Positions 21,217 to 34,175 are shown, counted from the stretch's first letter. The stretch is 64,000 nt of DNA from Aralia elata (GCA_034770075.1 JAVJAP010000134.1:369316-433315), one strand, 5' to 3'. The notes: generated by a model not told the origin, from the sequence alone. Program-made: numbers and translations.

Positions 21217-22637
21217 GTGAATGAGGTATTCTTAGAAACATATCTTCCAGACTCACTTGAATCAGTATTGGTAAGCCCGACAGTTCCAGAATCTTGGGAG
21301 TCTCAAGAATACTTGGAGATATTAGATTCAGCTCCAGAGTTTGTTAGTTACATTCAACAATATGAAGCTTCGAATAATTCAAGAGACTCTTCATCACGTG
21401 AAAAACCATATTTGGAGGAACCACCTAAATTGGAATTAAAGGCTTTACCTAAGTATTTACGGTATGCGTATTTAGGGGATTCTAGCACTCTACCTGTTAT
21501 TATATCTACTTCACTTAATCAATTTCAGGAAGAAAAGCTTTTGCGAGTATTGCGCGAATACAAGACAGCAATTGGTTAGACATTAGCAGTTAGCAAGGGA
21601 ATCAACCCCTCATTTTGTATGCAAAAAATTTTAATGGAGGATGAAGCGAAGCTAGTTAGCGAGTAGTAACGTCGGCTGAATCCTATCGTGAAGGAGGTGG
21701 TGAAAAAGCAGATTATTAAATGGTTAGACGCTGGTATTATTTATCCAATTTCTGATAGTTCGTAGGTAAGTCGGGTTCATTGTGTACCGAAAAAAGGAGG
21801 AATGACAGTAGTCACAAATGAGAACAATGAACTCATTCCTACAAGAATAGTGACCGGGTGGCGAGTTTGCATTGATTATAGAAGGTTGAACAAGGCAACT
21901 CGTAAAGATCACTTTCCCTTGCCATTCATTAATCAGATGTTAGATAGATTGGTTGGACACCAATTCTATTGCCTTCTAGATGGATATTCACTTTCCCTTG
22001 CCGTTCATTGATCAGATGTTAGATAGATTGGCTGGACACCAATTCTATTGCCTTCTAGATGGATATTCAGGATACAACCAAATTGCTATTGCTCCAGAAG
22101 ATCAAGAGAAGACCACTTTTACATGCCCATATAGAACTTTTGCATTTAGAAGGATGTCTTTTGGTCTCTGTAATGCACCAGCCACATTTTAAAGATGTGT
22201 GACGGCTATTTTTCTAGCTTAATTAAACGAAATTTAGAGGTGTTCATGGATGACTTCTCTGTTTTTGGAGATAGTTTTGATCTTTGCTTAGACAATTTGA
22301 CATTGGCTTTGAAGCGATGTGTGGAGACGAATTTGGTGCTCAATTGGGAGAAATGGCATTTTATGGTGAGAGAAGGAATAATTTTAGGGCACAAAGTTTC
22401 AGCTAAACGACTTGAGGTAGACAGGGCAAAGATTGAGACTGTAGAGAACCTTCCACCACTAACATCTGTTAAAGGAATAAGAAGCTTTCGTGGGCATGCA
22501 GGATTTTATCGGCGCTTTATCAAGGACTTCTCCAAAATTTCTAAACCATTGTGTAGTCTTTTAGAGAAAGATGTTCCTTTTAACTTTGATAAAGACTGTC
22601 TTGAAGCATTCGAGTTGTTAAAGCAGAAGTTAATTTC
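21217..22637 (+). pseudogene. Athila reverse transcriptase pseudogene
   Basis: The start (21217-21579) encodes the pre-RT segment (PKYLRYAYLGDSSTLPVIIS). After stops, the RT core appears in pieces: VCIDYRRLNKATRKDHFPLP (21868-21927), DGYSGYNQIAIAPEDQEKTT, the FGLCNAPATF motif followed by a stop at 22190, and the active site FMDDFSVFG (22243). A 79-bp tandem duplication (units starting 21911 and 21990) shifts the frame. Coding stops at ISI, where the solo LTR at 22638 interrupts it; RNase H resumes at 23930. Confidence 0.9.
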
Positions 22638-23929
22638 TATTGTCAGATTTCACAATCAACAATTACGTGCAAGTATACACGATCAACAAGTAATAAAGTG
22701 ATAAGATAGAGTGTCGAACCCACAGGGAATCTCTGTTCAATAATTTTTGACTACTAGTCTTATATCAATTCAATTTTATTTAAACAATTACAATTTGTAT
22801 AACGATTAAAGCTAATTAAATTAAAACTAAGAATAAGAACTAACACAAAGGTTGAAATTCAGATTTTTAAAGGTTTAAGACTACAAAATCCCCATTTATG
22901 TATTACAAACTAATTATCCAATTCATCCAATTATTAACTTCAACAGAGTTGTTAACAGGAATTCAAAGTTATTCATAAGCCCTTTCCCAAGTGATCAAAT
23001 AAAATTATCTAACTCAATTAATTCTGCGATATTCTTATGCAAAACTAAAGAATTAAATTCATTAAACACCAATTCCCAATAGTTACATGCAGCGAAGAGA
23101 TATCCCTATTCACTTCACAACCCCAATTATTCATCCCATGCAAATAATTAAGAATACATGCTATCACCTTCAGATCTAACCCTAGATTTCATCTTCCGAA
23201 TTCATCTAAAGTATCCCGCTAATTGATGATCAGTCAATTATTCAATAAACACAAAATATGATAGACAACCCATTAATAGATAATAACTAGAATCAAATAG
23301 ATAACTAATCCATAAACATAAAAGATTCAATTGTAGCCTTAATTGCAAATTTAGTTCATACTGAAAATAGAAATCATGAATCCCAAATAAGTCATCACAA
23401 TTAAATTACAAATCTATGATAGAGGATAAGAAAAACTCAGTAGAAGTTCTTCAATCTTCAAATCTCTAATCTGAATTCCTTGCTATGCTTTCTCTAGTCT
23501 CCAATCTCTAACTTCAGCTCTGTATCTCAATCCTTGCGTAAGTGTGCAACTATGAATGTATCATGTATATGTATGTATATGTATGCCTCCCTATTTCCAT
23601 CTCTCTCTATCTCTTTTATAGTTTATGAATCAAATCAGTAGAAAGAATCCAATTCCAAATCGATTTCCCAAAAGAACTGAATTACAATTCCTTTTTGCGC
23701 ATTCTCGCCCCGGCGAGAAATTTAAGCTTGAGATTCTCGCCCCGGCGAGAACTCCGGTCCAGAATTTACAGAAATGCCATTAAGCTTCAATTTTCCTCTT
23801 TTGACCCTCTGAAGCTGTTTCCTACAAAACCAATGCATAAACAAATAAAATGACACTAAAAATACTCAAGGATAGTAAAGAAATAAGCCTAAGATATATC
23901 TAATTCACAGGTATAAACGCTACTTATCA
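22638..23929 (-). repeat. Athila-type solo LTR inserted in RT/RNase H
   Basis: ATTTC flanks it on both sides (22633-22637 and 23930-23934), and the Athila pol frame resumes across it. On the minus strand it starts TGATAAGTAGCG and ends CTGACAATA. It shares start, the GGGTTCGACACTCTA block and general layout with the 17809 LTR, but it is a different family. Two GC-rich near-palindromes lie at 23702-23751, and a minus-strand CTATAAAAG lies at about 23617-23625. Confidence 0.85.
23702..23751 (-). promoter_or_regulatory. GC-rich near-palindrome pair in the Athila solo LTR
   Basis: Two copies of TTCTCGCCCCGGCGAGAA, 32 bp apart, the same core and period as in the CRM solo LTR and the T LTRs. In element orientation the pair is about 80 bp upstream of the TATA-like site at 23625. 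Confidence 0.7.
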
Positions 23930-25706
23930 ATTTCCACCCTAGTGATTGTTGCACCGGATTGGACTAAACCGTTTAAATTAATGTGTGACGCTAGTGACTA
24001 CGCAATTGGCGCAGTATTGGGACAAAGAAAAGAGAAGATGTTTTAGTCCATCTATTATGCTAGTAAAACATTGACGGGTGCACAATTAAATTATACGACC
24101 ACGGAAAAAGAGCTACTGGCAATTGTGTATGCATTTGATAAGTTCAGAGCTTACATAGTGGGAACAAAAGTAATTGTGTTCACTGATCATGCAGCTATTA
24201 AATATTTGGTCGTAAAGAAAGATGCCAAACCACGGTTGATAAGGTGGGTTCTCTTGCTTCAAGAGTTCGATCTAGAGATTCAAGATAGAAAAGGTACAGA
24301 ATATCAAGTTGCAGATCATCTTTCTAGACTTGAACATCCGGAATCTCAAAGTGGGGAAGATACTGAGATTAATGAGTCCTTTCCTGATGAACAATTGTTT
24401 GCAGTAACAAATGAAATACCATGGCATGCAGACTATGTTAATTACATCGTTAGCCATGTGTTTCCCCCAAATTTGAGTTATCAGCAACACAAGAAGTTTT
24501 TACATGATGTAAAAAAACTATGTATGGGATGAACCCTACCTATTTAAAGAACGCCCAGATCAAATGTTGAGAAGATGTATTCCATGAGAAGAAACTGAAG
24601 ACATTTTGCACAAGTGCCACTCGTCAATTTATGGAGGGCACTATAGGGGCGAACGGACTGCTGCAAAGATACTTCAATCAGGCTTTTACTGGCCCACTCT
24701 CTTCAAGGATGCACATAGTTTTGTGGCAAAGTGTGACAGTTGTTAGCATGCTGAAAATATTTCTAAGCGCCATGAAATGCCAATGAACACCATACTCGAG
24801 GTAGAAGTATTTGACGTGTGTGGAATTGATTTTATGGTCCTGTTTCCAGTATCTCTAAACAAGTAATACATATTATTAGCCGTGGATTATGTGTCCAAAT
24901 GGGTTGAAGCTACTGTGTTGCCAACAAATGATGCAAAGGTTGTGCTGAACATTTTTCGAAAAAATATCTTTACAAGATTTGGTACACCACAGGCAATTAT
25001 TAGCGACGAAGGTACGCATTTCTGTAATAAACCGTTTACCGCTCTTCTTGCTCAGTATGGGGTATCTCACAAAGTGGCTACAACTTATCATCCACAAACG
25101 AACGGGCAAGCCGAGATTTCAAACAGAGATGTAAAAAGGATCTTAGAAAAGATTGTTAATCCAAACCGGAAAGATTGGTCTTTGAAACTTGATGATGCTT
25201 TATGGCCGTATATGATAGCATATAGAACTCCAATCGGGATGTCACCATACCGATTGGTATTCGAAAAGTCATGCCATCTACTAGTGGAGTTAGAGCATAA
25301 AGCATATTGGGACATAAAAAAATTAAATTTTGATTTACAAGCAGTAGGAGAAAAGAGATTGTTACAGTTAAATGAGATGGATGAATTTTGTCTTCATGCT
25401 TACGAGATTGCAAAGCTCTATAAAGAAATCAAACGTTGGTATGACAAGAAAATAATTGAGAGGAAGTTCGAGCTAGGGCAAGCAGTTCTCTTATTCAATT
25501 CACGACTTAGACTGTTTCCAAGAAAGCTGAAATCCAGATGGTCGGGACTATTTATCATTTAGAAAGTATTTCCACATGGAGCGGTAGAAGTAGCACCATT
25601 CCAATATGATAGATCATTTATAGTTAACGGTCAGCGCCTCAAACACTACTATAGAGGAGATATCGATCGGCAAAGGATCTCCATTTCATTAGCTGATCCA
25701 GATTAA
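23930..25706 (+). pseudogene. Athila RNase H and integrase pseudogene
   Basis: RNase H begins around 23935 (VAPDWTKPFKLMCDASDYAI), has a stop at about 24043 and continues open from 24071 to 24532 (TTEKELLAIVYAFDKFRAY, FTDHAAIKYLV, VADHLSRLEHPE). The integrase zinc region is at about 24605-24750 with a stop after CDSC. The core (24882-25562) shows VDYVSKWVEA, ISDEGTHFCNK and TNGQAEISNRD, giving the D,D,E catalytic residues. A stop at 25560 precedes the last codons, which end at 25706. The gap 25707-25933 is a short leader-like spacer containing GGGAGGCAACCC, a familiar Athila landmark. Confidence 0.92.
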
Positions 25707-25933
25707 CGAAGGAAAGTAGTCGGGCTGAGACTATAAATTAAGCACTAATTGGGAGGCAACCCAATAATTTTTATGTTATAAGTAATTTATTCTTTTATTA
25801 GTTTATTAAAAATATATATATAAATATATATTTTAGTCTAAGTAATTTTTCATAAGTTTTGTAGGATTATAATTCCAAGCAATGGAATAAGCAAGGAGAA
25901 ACAGAAGGAAAAATGGGGCAGCTGGACAGGGAA

Positions 25934-26034
25934 TGCGCGCCGCGGCTTGCATAACTTCGCGCTGCGGCCGTCAATCACGAGCCCTGGCTCTTACATTGAG
26001 CGCCGCGACACCTGAGCAAAATCTAGCGCGCGAT
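25934..26034 (+). repeat. GC-rich motif cluster before the Athila third ORF
   Basis: Motifs GCGCGCCGCGGC, CGCGCTGCGGCC and GCGCCGCGAC at about 25-40-bp spacing, resembling the clusters at 16336-16550 and 18010-18080. A TATA-like site follows 100 bp downstream. Confidence 0.55.
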
Positions 26035-26136
26035 TTGTATTCTTATTTGGAAAGGAAATCCAGCATAGTTTAATTTAATTGTGATTCTATTTTCTTCTTT
26101 CCTTTTACAAGTCAATTTCTAACTTTTCCAGTTCAG

Positions 26137-26146
26137 CTATAAATCC
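26137..26146 (+). promoter_or_regulatory. TATA-like site before the Athila third ORF
   Basis: CTATAAATCC lies 101 bp before the third-ORF ATG at 26247. The equivalent place in the inverted Athila copy has ATTATAAATCCC. Both follow a GC-rich cluster. Confidence 0.4.
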
Positions 26147-26246
26147 AGGGCCAAATATAATTGCAACATCAGGTCCTCATTGCACCATATTATGAGAAGA
26201 AATAGACTTGTGAAGCAAGAAGTTTTCAGTTCAGGCTACATTCATA

Positions 26247-27402
26247 ATGGCAGGGAAACGTCAAAGGCAAGATAATGGCATTTATTCTCCAATCAAGGTT
26301 TTCGTTGGTGATGAGTATGATATAGAGAAGTTTGTCAGTCGAGAAGCATCAATTTTTTATGAATTATCATTGGCACACTCGAAAGGAATTCTTGAACGTG
26401 GCTTTTATCCAGATGAACATTTTGATAGCAGTGTTTTTGCGCTGATCAAGGCTAATAAATGGGAAGCCTTAACCGAGTAACCTGGTGCCCCAGTTTCGGA
26501 TTTGGTCAGGGAGTTCTACGTTAACGCAATTGAAGCATAGGCAAACATAGTGCAAGTGCGTGGTAAACTAGTGTGATACTCGCCATCAACAATCAATTCA
26601 TATTTTCGTCTACCTGATTTGACTGGCGAGGAACATGAGAAATATAGAGCTGGTAGAAATTAATGGCATAAGGCATTGCAATGTTTATGTAGACCAGGGT
26701 GCAGTTTAGGAAACAAATATGAGCAACGAGTTATATATTTCAACGACCGAATTGAGTCAATATGGCTTAGCTTGGTTTTACTTCATTTGTGCTCGCTTGC
26801 TTCCATCCACAACACTCACGAAGTTAAATCATGATCAACTGTCTCTATTGTATGTCATTGTAAATGAAAAGCTAATAGACGTATGACTCATAATCTATAA
26901 TTCCATTTGCCAGGATATACAAGGAAATTTTGTGAATGGTATGCCGCATCCATCATTAATTCACGGGCTGTGTCTGGAAGCTGGCATCCATGTAGGATTT
27001 GATGAAGAGCGCCAATTGCCACATGCACCAATTATGACAGAAGTGATGAAGAATTTTTGAATTTGGACTGGAGCAGATTCTCACCCTACTGGCGCTGGAT
27101 TCACTACTAAGCAAGGATTAAGGCGAAAATTGTCGACCTCGGCCGCTTTGATTGATCAACTACTTACACGAGTTAGTGAGCTTGAGAAATTTCGGTTGGT
27201 AGCTCGTCGTCACTTACGTAGGGTTGATAAATTAATTCATAAAATGGACGAGCAACTGGACGAAACTAAGGAAGTCAACTTTGTTCTAACTCAGCTGCTC
27301 GAAGAAGGAAGGTTCAATGATATCATGCATTCTCCGCCTTTATCTCAGCAGAGCATTCATAATAATCCAATGGTCGAGGACGTCTCCTCCAATTCACAAT
27401 GA
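26247..27402 (+). pseudogene. Athila third ORF pseudogene
   Basis: It begins MAGKRQRQDNG and is open for 77 codons, with FVSREASIFYELSLAHSKGI and ERGFYPDEHF, the counterpart of ERGLVPQEANG in the inverted copy. It then meets many stops through about 27110. The C-terminal part reopens at 27130-27402 (LIDQLLTRVSELEKF and a helical, charged tail). The domain resembles the putative plant transposon protein family found at the env position of Athila elements. The many stops, compared with the better-preserved integrase, suggest longer or faster decay here. Confidence 0.75.
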
Positions 27403-27927
27403 AGAAGTTCAGGGAAGTCCTCGTGCTTTAATTCTTTCTATTTATTACATTGAGGACAATGTTTGTTTCAAGCTTGGGGGATAGTTTAGTTGTTATTTTT
27501 GTTATTCTATTTTAGTAGTTTCAATTGAATAAGTTCATTAGTAATTTAATTTTGTTGCTTGATGGCCAGTGATAGTGTCTTGAATGTGATGCATGCAATT
27601 TGATTTTTAATTCGTTTGTGGTTATACTTGATTGTAGTCCTTACACAATGATGTGTGGATCCCATAAGTTGAATAGGTAGAAAAATGTGAAAGAATTTGT
27701 AAATTTGGAAGAAACTTATGCAATCATGTGTCCACGGTAATTTTGTTGAGACCGGAGAATACTTGATTGAATGATTGGTTGAAACTAAAATGGGGCATGT
27801 CATAAGTTTGGGGGAGAAGCGAGATTAGTTTGGAGGTAAGATTATTTGCTTATTGTTGAAGAAATGTATGGTTGAGATGGAGCGTAAAACGCACTCAATC
27901 AGATATATGTGAGGATGAGAAGGAGCA
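27403..27927 (+). other. Athila 3' untranslated region
   Basis: It contains CATTGAGGACAATGTTTG and GCTTGGGGGATAG just after the third ORF and a second G-rich tract GTTTGGGGGAGAAGC (27808), plus GGAGCGTAAAACGCACTC, which matches the inverted copy near 12900 in reverse complement. No LTR follows; a foreign LTR starts at 27928. Confidence 0.6.
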
Positions 27928-30308
27928 TGTGACAATGCGAAAATTCATAAGATTTATTGATAAAATCTTGAATGATTAATTAAAGGTTAAAGAATAAAAC
28001 CTATATGGGAATTTGTGGATTTATTTAAAAATTTTAAGAAAAACCTATATGGATTACTCTTTGAAAAAGAATAGAGAAAATATGGGTTATAAAATTTCAA
28101 AACCCTAGAAATGAATTTATATGTACTTGAAGGGATATTATGGATAAGGTATTACAATACCTATAAATTTGATATGAACTAAATGGTGTAAGAAATTCTA
28201 TAATGATACAAGTGAAAAATTTATTAAGAAAATAAATTTTCAATTGAAGGGATGCTATAAGGTTAAAGAAAATGTGTATTGGTACACATATATATACTTA
28301 GTGATGTGCTATATATATTATAGCAAGAGGAGTGATGATGATAAATAGGTATATTTATTGCGCATAAATAAATTGTTATGAAACAATTTATATTGCGAAG
28401 CGAAATCATTAGTTTAGTATACGAAATGTTGTATACTTTAAATAAAGGATATTAAAATAAATTCTAGTATTGAATTATTTTAATAAAAAGAGAATATTAT
28501 TTTAATTGTAATATCTTATTTATTGAATAAATGTCTATTTGTAAGGGAATATGAGTGAATATGTGTTATGTGAATTAAATAAGTTAGTTAATTTATTTAA
28601 TTTGAGTAAGCAAAGAAATGGAAAGGAAAACTATGTAATATATTTATAAATATTATGAATATGAGGAGCTAATAAACTTAAGTATTATATTAATAGTCCA
28701 AGTAGTAAATAAATTACTAGTGGGACTAGTCCAATTGGTTAACGAACCAAGCCACTCGTTTTAATTGATTATGGACTTGGATAATTAATATGTAGACTTA
28801 CTAACTTAACCCCAATTGAAATGTTTAGTAAAAGATTTAATAAACTAGTAGCCCAAGAGATGGTCTAATAGTGCTTGAGTATTAGTGACCTAAACAATTT
28901 TAAATGAAAGTCCAATTAATGGCCTATTTGGTGTAGACTTTCTAGTAAGTTAATTATTCTAATAATAAAAGAGAATTAAAGAAAGTTTGGTAGCCTAATA
29001 TTATAAATTAGGCATTGCAATTAAATAACCTAAAGGGTTATGATATGGGAGAATAATAGTACTTAAAATAAATACTAAATCTAAGAGATTTATTTTATAT
29101 ATCTCAACTAATTAATTTTATAACCTAATTAAAGTAAGTCTAATTGGGTTAAGAAATTAAATGTACATGAGTAAGGATTTAAATTACAAAGGAGGGGAAT
29201 GAAAACCCTAATTAAATATTAGGGTAGAATAAAAACTAAAAATATTGGGCTATGCTAATTTACATGGCCCAAATAATAACATTAATTTTTGGAGGCCCAA
29301 ATTCATTTTAATTAGTAGCCCAAACTAATTAATTTCAAGCTCAAAAGAATTAAAGGAATGGCCCAATCTTAACCCAATGGAAGAGGGACATTTAAGTCAT
29401 TTGACGAAGTAAATTTGGCAATTAAAATAAATCCAAAATGGGGAAAAAAGCCATGAGAGAGAAAAAGAGAGCAATTATTTCATTTTTTTTATCTTATCTC
29501 TTTAAACTTAGGTGTTACTCTTTTACTTGACCACCTTATTCTTATCCAAGATTGCAAGATAAGATAAGATAAGAGAGAGGGAAGGGAAAGATATTGGGAG
29601 AAGTATTGGGTGATGACAATTAGATATACCAAATATATCTAGTAACAATTAAAAAAAACTATTTCATTTCTCTCTCATCCTAATACTTCTTATTAGCTAG
29701 CAAAATAAGTCCAACAGAGAGAAAAGGGGGGGGGGTAGCTTCAGATAAGAGGAAGAGGAGGTGAAGGAATTTTGAAGCTTATGTATCTTTAGTGTATATC
29801 CTATTTTGGAAGATCAAGAAAGGATAGCACATAAATAGGTAAAATCAAAACTAGTTAATTACTTTTAAGTTTTGTTTGATTTTTGTGATGTAAAAATCTA
29901 TAATCTTGTGGTCTAAAACCCTTGATCTATATGTTTTCTAAGGTTTTATGTTTAGATCTTATAAGATTGGGTGTTGATTTGTTGAAAAGAAAAGAAAAGA
30001 AAACTAGTTCGTTTTAAAATAAATTAGAAAACCCTAGTTTTCTTTCACTTTATATAGTTACCATTTAAAATCTATACACTCTTTTTACGATACGTCAAAG
30101 AGGGGTGTTAGATATGTAAGTTAAGTGTTAAACCCAAGTGGTAGAACTCAAAAATAATGAGTACAAAATTTGTAGGGACTGTTTTAGTAAAAAAAACAGT
30201 CCAGATTTTTCAAAAAGGGAAAAAGGGCTACTACAGGTCAGTTACTTCCAGGGGCAGTTTCATCATTTTTTTGTGCTCTAAAACTTCTAGGTATATTGAG
30301 AGTGATAA
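27928..30308 (+). repeat. Partial Tekay-like gypsy LTR
   Basis: It starts TGTGACAATGCGAAAATTC, similar to TGTAACGAATGCGATTTTTG of element T. The interior is AT-rich with repeated GGCCCAA-type segments (29260-29360), usual in U3 of such LTRs. It is cut at 30308 by the inverted LTR A. No gene is seen in these 2.4 kb. A poly(G) run lies at 29727-29735. Confidence 0.45.
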
Positions 30309-31446
30309 TGTGACGCCCCCAAATTCTCTACACTTCCCTGTAGCAGATTTTGTGCTCACGTGAAACTATACAACTATAAATATTCAATAAAATATAACTT
30401 CTATCTATCGAAGGTTCACAGTATTCCATAACAGATGATAATTCCAAGGTTATCTGTGTTTGAATACCCTCACTTGGATGTATAGATTCATATCTCATGA
30501 ATACCTCTTTCATATCGATATTCCCTATCTATCTGACATTTACAGTATTAACAATAAGATTGTCCATAGAACTGAGGGGCGCAATCCGGTAAAGATGGCA
30601 CCTTACCGGCACTCATTAAGTATAACCTCAGAGCTTATAGGACTCTCAATATCATTTAAATACCCTCATTCAGATGTATAGTTCGTATAGATACTGTGTT
30701 TAACTTAGTACAACTATGCTGAACAAAATAAAGATCAGAGTATAACGCATTCTATGTAACAAAGGATGATAATATATTACATATCATTAAGTTCGATTAC
30801 ATAGTTCTCATTACTAAGTTATTACAACAAAAGCTTATAAAAGACTTGAATTATTCAAAAACATTAAGTAAAATTAATTAACATGTCCTTTCCCTTTATC
30901 TGTCCCAGAGGTTCCAGAGATATCATTTAAAGCTGCAAAAGAAGATATATGCAAGAATGAGCTACAAATGCTCAGCAAGTTCATTTGAAAACTTAAACAT
31001 AATGTGTTTGATTTGAAAGATGTCAATGATGTATACTGAGGGTTCTGTACATGAACTATATATTTCATTTAGTTCTGTCAGTCTTTAATGACTTAGAACC
31101 ATTTGAGTTTTGGATATCTAGTAGGGGATCAGCCTAACCAATATCCTAGGAGTATGCATATCATCCTACAATTTGTGGTCAATATATAATCGATATTTTC
31201 TGGCCTTCCTATGAAGGCATTTCCATTTTCTCAGTATAAGATGTCTTACCAAACAATTTGGCAATTTAAGCTCGAACAAGCAATATACGAATAATAATTG
31301 ATTTTGTAAGTTATGCTGAACAAGAAGCAATAACTTCACAATAATTGATAGCAAGATATAAAAGACTTGCATAAAGTTAACAAAGTTTGGAGACTTGCCT
31401 TAGCGTAGTTCGTTTAACACAATTTCACACAAGATGTCAGTGTATG
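30309..31446 (-). repeat. LTR A, first half (minus-strand gypsy LTR)
   Basis: Read on the plus strand it begins TGTGACGCCCCC, the reverse complement of a gypsy LTR end. Element T interrupts it after GTATG at 31442-31446. The sequence continues at 55415 after T's second GTATG. No coding is present. Confidence 0.6.
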
Positions 31447-34172
31447 TGTAACGAATGCGATTTTTGTGAATAAATAAAAAATTTATTGAGTTATATAAAT
31501 ATTTTTATTAATTTATTTATTGAGTAAAAAAAATTGTATATAAAGTTATGGTGAGGGAATTTATGTTAAATGTTATTCAATTATGATTTGACGTGATTAT
31601 TCTAATTTAATTTAATAACTAAATTAGATGATTAAATTATTTATTTGAATAAAGGATTTATTTGAGTAGGGTAATTTATTTGGTGTTGTTGTAATTGGTT
31701 AAATAGAATTGTTAATTGATCTAGTAAGGTTTAATTGAATTTATTTAATAATAAGTTTAATCAAATTAAAAGTGTGACAATTAAAACTATATAATATAAT
31801 GATTTATTAAAATAAATGGAAAGGGTTTTATTTCTGTTTAACAAACAGGGCCTTACGACCTTTGGTTGGAAAAAAAATGGATTATTTTCTTTGGCTCAAC
31901 CAAACAAAGCCTAGCCTTTGGAATTCCATTATTTTTACTTGGTTTGCCAAACAAGGCCTAACCTTTTATTTTCTTAAACTGATAAATTTAAATGTACGTT
32001 AAAGGTTCATCAGGTTCATCAGTTTAAAAAAGAAGAAGAAAAGAAAACAGAGCTTGAGAGTTCAGAGAAAAGAAAGAGCAAAAGTAGAGAGAAATTGAGA
32101 AAAGAGCTTGTGATTGAAGAGAATTCACCAAGTTCTTAAAACAATAGAAGGTATAATTCCTTTTCCTCTTTGTTTTACTTTACTCTATATAGTTTTAGTT
32201 CCTCTTTGTGAATTCAATTGCTAAAATACATGAATTATTTGATATACTTGTTGGTAAGCATGCATTAGTTGATTATATGGTGTTTATAAGCTAATTTGAA
32301 AGATTTAGTCCATGAAAGCATGTCTAGAATAGAATTTTGGGTTTTACAGAGTTTTATTTCATGTATGGCATATATGTATGAAAATTGATGTTCAATTTGG
32401 TTATTAACCGGTAAATTGACATTTGATTATGATTATATAATGAAAAATGAAAAGAATGCAAGTGGAATGGATTAAAATGGTTGAAAGATGAGTTTATAGT
32501 GGTTAATTTTATTAAAATGGCTAAAACATGAATATTTGGTTTAAACAGAGAATTTTTGGTTCAATTTGGTTAGTTATGTGTATTATAATGGTTAGAATGT
32601 TTAGATACATGTTGGGTAATTGTTTTATAACATGTATGACGTTTGGGTGTGTTTAAATTATGTATTGGATGGTAGAATTTGGAAAATTTTGGCCTAAGTT
32701 TTTACTGGTTCGCGAACTGTAGGGGGTGACAGCCGAGTCTCTCGCCCCGGCGAGAAAAATGAACTGTAAATCTTCGCCCCAGCGAAGTCTCGCCCCGGCG
32801 AGCTTTTTGTTCAGTAAATCCTCGCCCCGGCGAAGGAACAGTACTGAAATTTTATTTTTTTTATTTTCTTTGTGATTTTACTATGATGCTATAAACAAGT
32901 TTAAAATTTATATTAAGGTATAAAGCGACTTATAAGACACCACGATGGTTGCTAAGCCAGTACTTAATGATTATCGAATGACAATCGAGATGTTATAATG
33001 AAATAAGATAAGATCGAATCCTAAAGTGTATGTTGTTCTGTAACTAATTATTGTTACCATTTTATAATCGAAATGTATAGGTCGATTAAAGAACGTGAAT
33101 TATTTAATCTGTAATCTGCGCACGAGGCAAATTTTCTTCCTTAAACTTGTTATTTCCTTTAAATTAAGTTTACTTTCATTGAGCAAGCTTAGTAACCTTA
33201 GCTTATTATTGTTCAAGCAAGGTAGTTATCATGGCAAGTGTTTATATTTACTTCAGCCATTTGTTGTTCGATCATTGATCGTTATTCAAACTTTGAACAG
33301 AATTTCTATTGTACAAACTCTATTGATGAATCAAATGTTTAGAGACTAGCAAACCCTTATTGATTCAGCTAGTCCTTAGTTGATGAGCGTTCTAAAGACT
33401 GAGAATATTTTAAAAAAAAAATTGTTCCAAACCAAGTTCCTTTTGGTACGGATTCTGGTGCTAAACTGAGATGAACAACCCTAATATAGGGGATTAATTA
33501 CGCGACAACGTTAAAATATTTGTGCACAATATATTGTACAAAGGGCTGATCCCCCTGAGTACGAGATGGATGATCCATAGTCTATAAGACTGTTAAAGGT
33601 TGCGGTAGAAATACTTGATAACCTAGGACATAGTTCGAGGTCTTGTGACCCTCAGATACACTTTTAATCCTGAATCCATATTCAGTTCTTGAGCTAAGCT
33701 TTCTATTGAGTTTTCAGATCTTGACTAGTTATTGATTGAATTCAGAAAAACTATTATACCTCAGTTGAAATCTACTTCATTGGTTATTCAATTGTTATTG
33801 TTATCACACTTGTGGGCAATTGTTTGCTCACTTTTGGACTAAAACATTACAACTAAGGCAGAGAAATCGGACGAGCCGTCCACGAGCAAAGACAAGGGCA
33901 AGATGCCGAAATAGCGAAAGACCTGTTATCCATTGAGTGTTACGTGTAACAAAACTTATTTAATTTTATGTTTTTATTTCGCATTGATGTAATAGAGGTT
34001 AGATAACCTGGGATTTGTGTGATTAAAAGATTGGAGATGTAACCCCTTTTGTGGGAAGATGTTTTATTCAGTTTGATTATATTATCTTAATCATGAGTAG
34101 TTAGTAATGAATGTATGCTATAGTGAACACCAAATCTGTGGAGTTGAAGTACCCGGATTTGGGGGTGTCACA
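31447..34172 (+). repeat. Element T 5' LTR (2726 bp)
   Basis: It runs from TGTAACGAATGCG to GGGGGTGTCACA, immediately preceded by the GTATG duplication and followed after two bases by the primer-binding site. A GC-rich motif array (32739-32836) lies upstream of a TATA-like CTATAAAC (32889). The 3' part contains GACAAGGGCAAGATGCCG near 33891. The open frame at 33095-33349 is not coding. Confidence 0.92.
32739..32836 (+). promoter_or_regulatory. GC-rich near-palindrome array in T's 5' LTR
   Basis: Four copies of a TCTCGCCCCGGCGAGA-like motif at 32739, 32772, 32788 and 32820. Copies two and three abut, whereas in the 3' LTR a 16-base spacer separates them. The array lies 53 bp upstream of CTATAAAC at 32889. 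The spacer after copy one reads AAAATGAACTG, as in the CRM solo LTR. Confidence 0.75.
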
Positions 34173-34175
34173 GGT

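Larger units (their letters stand above)
17809..27927 (+). mobile_element. Athila retrotransposon, 3' LTR missing
   Basis: The order is 5' LTR (17809), an Asp-type primer-binding site (19089), gag, protease, RT, an inserted solo LTR, RNase H, integrase, a GC-rich cluster with TATA-like site, the third ORF, and the 3' UTR with G-rich tract GCTTGGGGGATAG (about 27474). A Tekay-like LTR begins at 27928 and no Athila 3' LTR is visible. It inserted into the opposite-strand Athila element near its gag-protease region. All reading frames are broken. Confidence 0.88.

Noticed and set aside
22206..22394. Minus-strand open frame in Athila RT
   Set aside because: Shadow of the RT coding strand.
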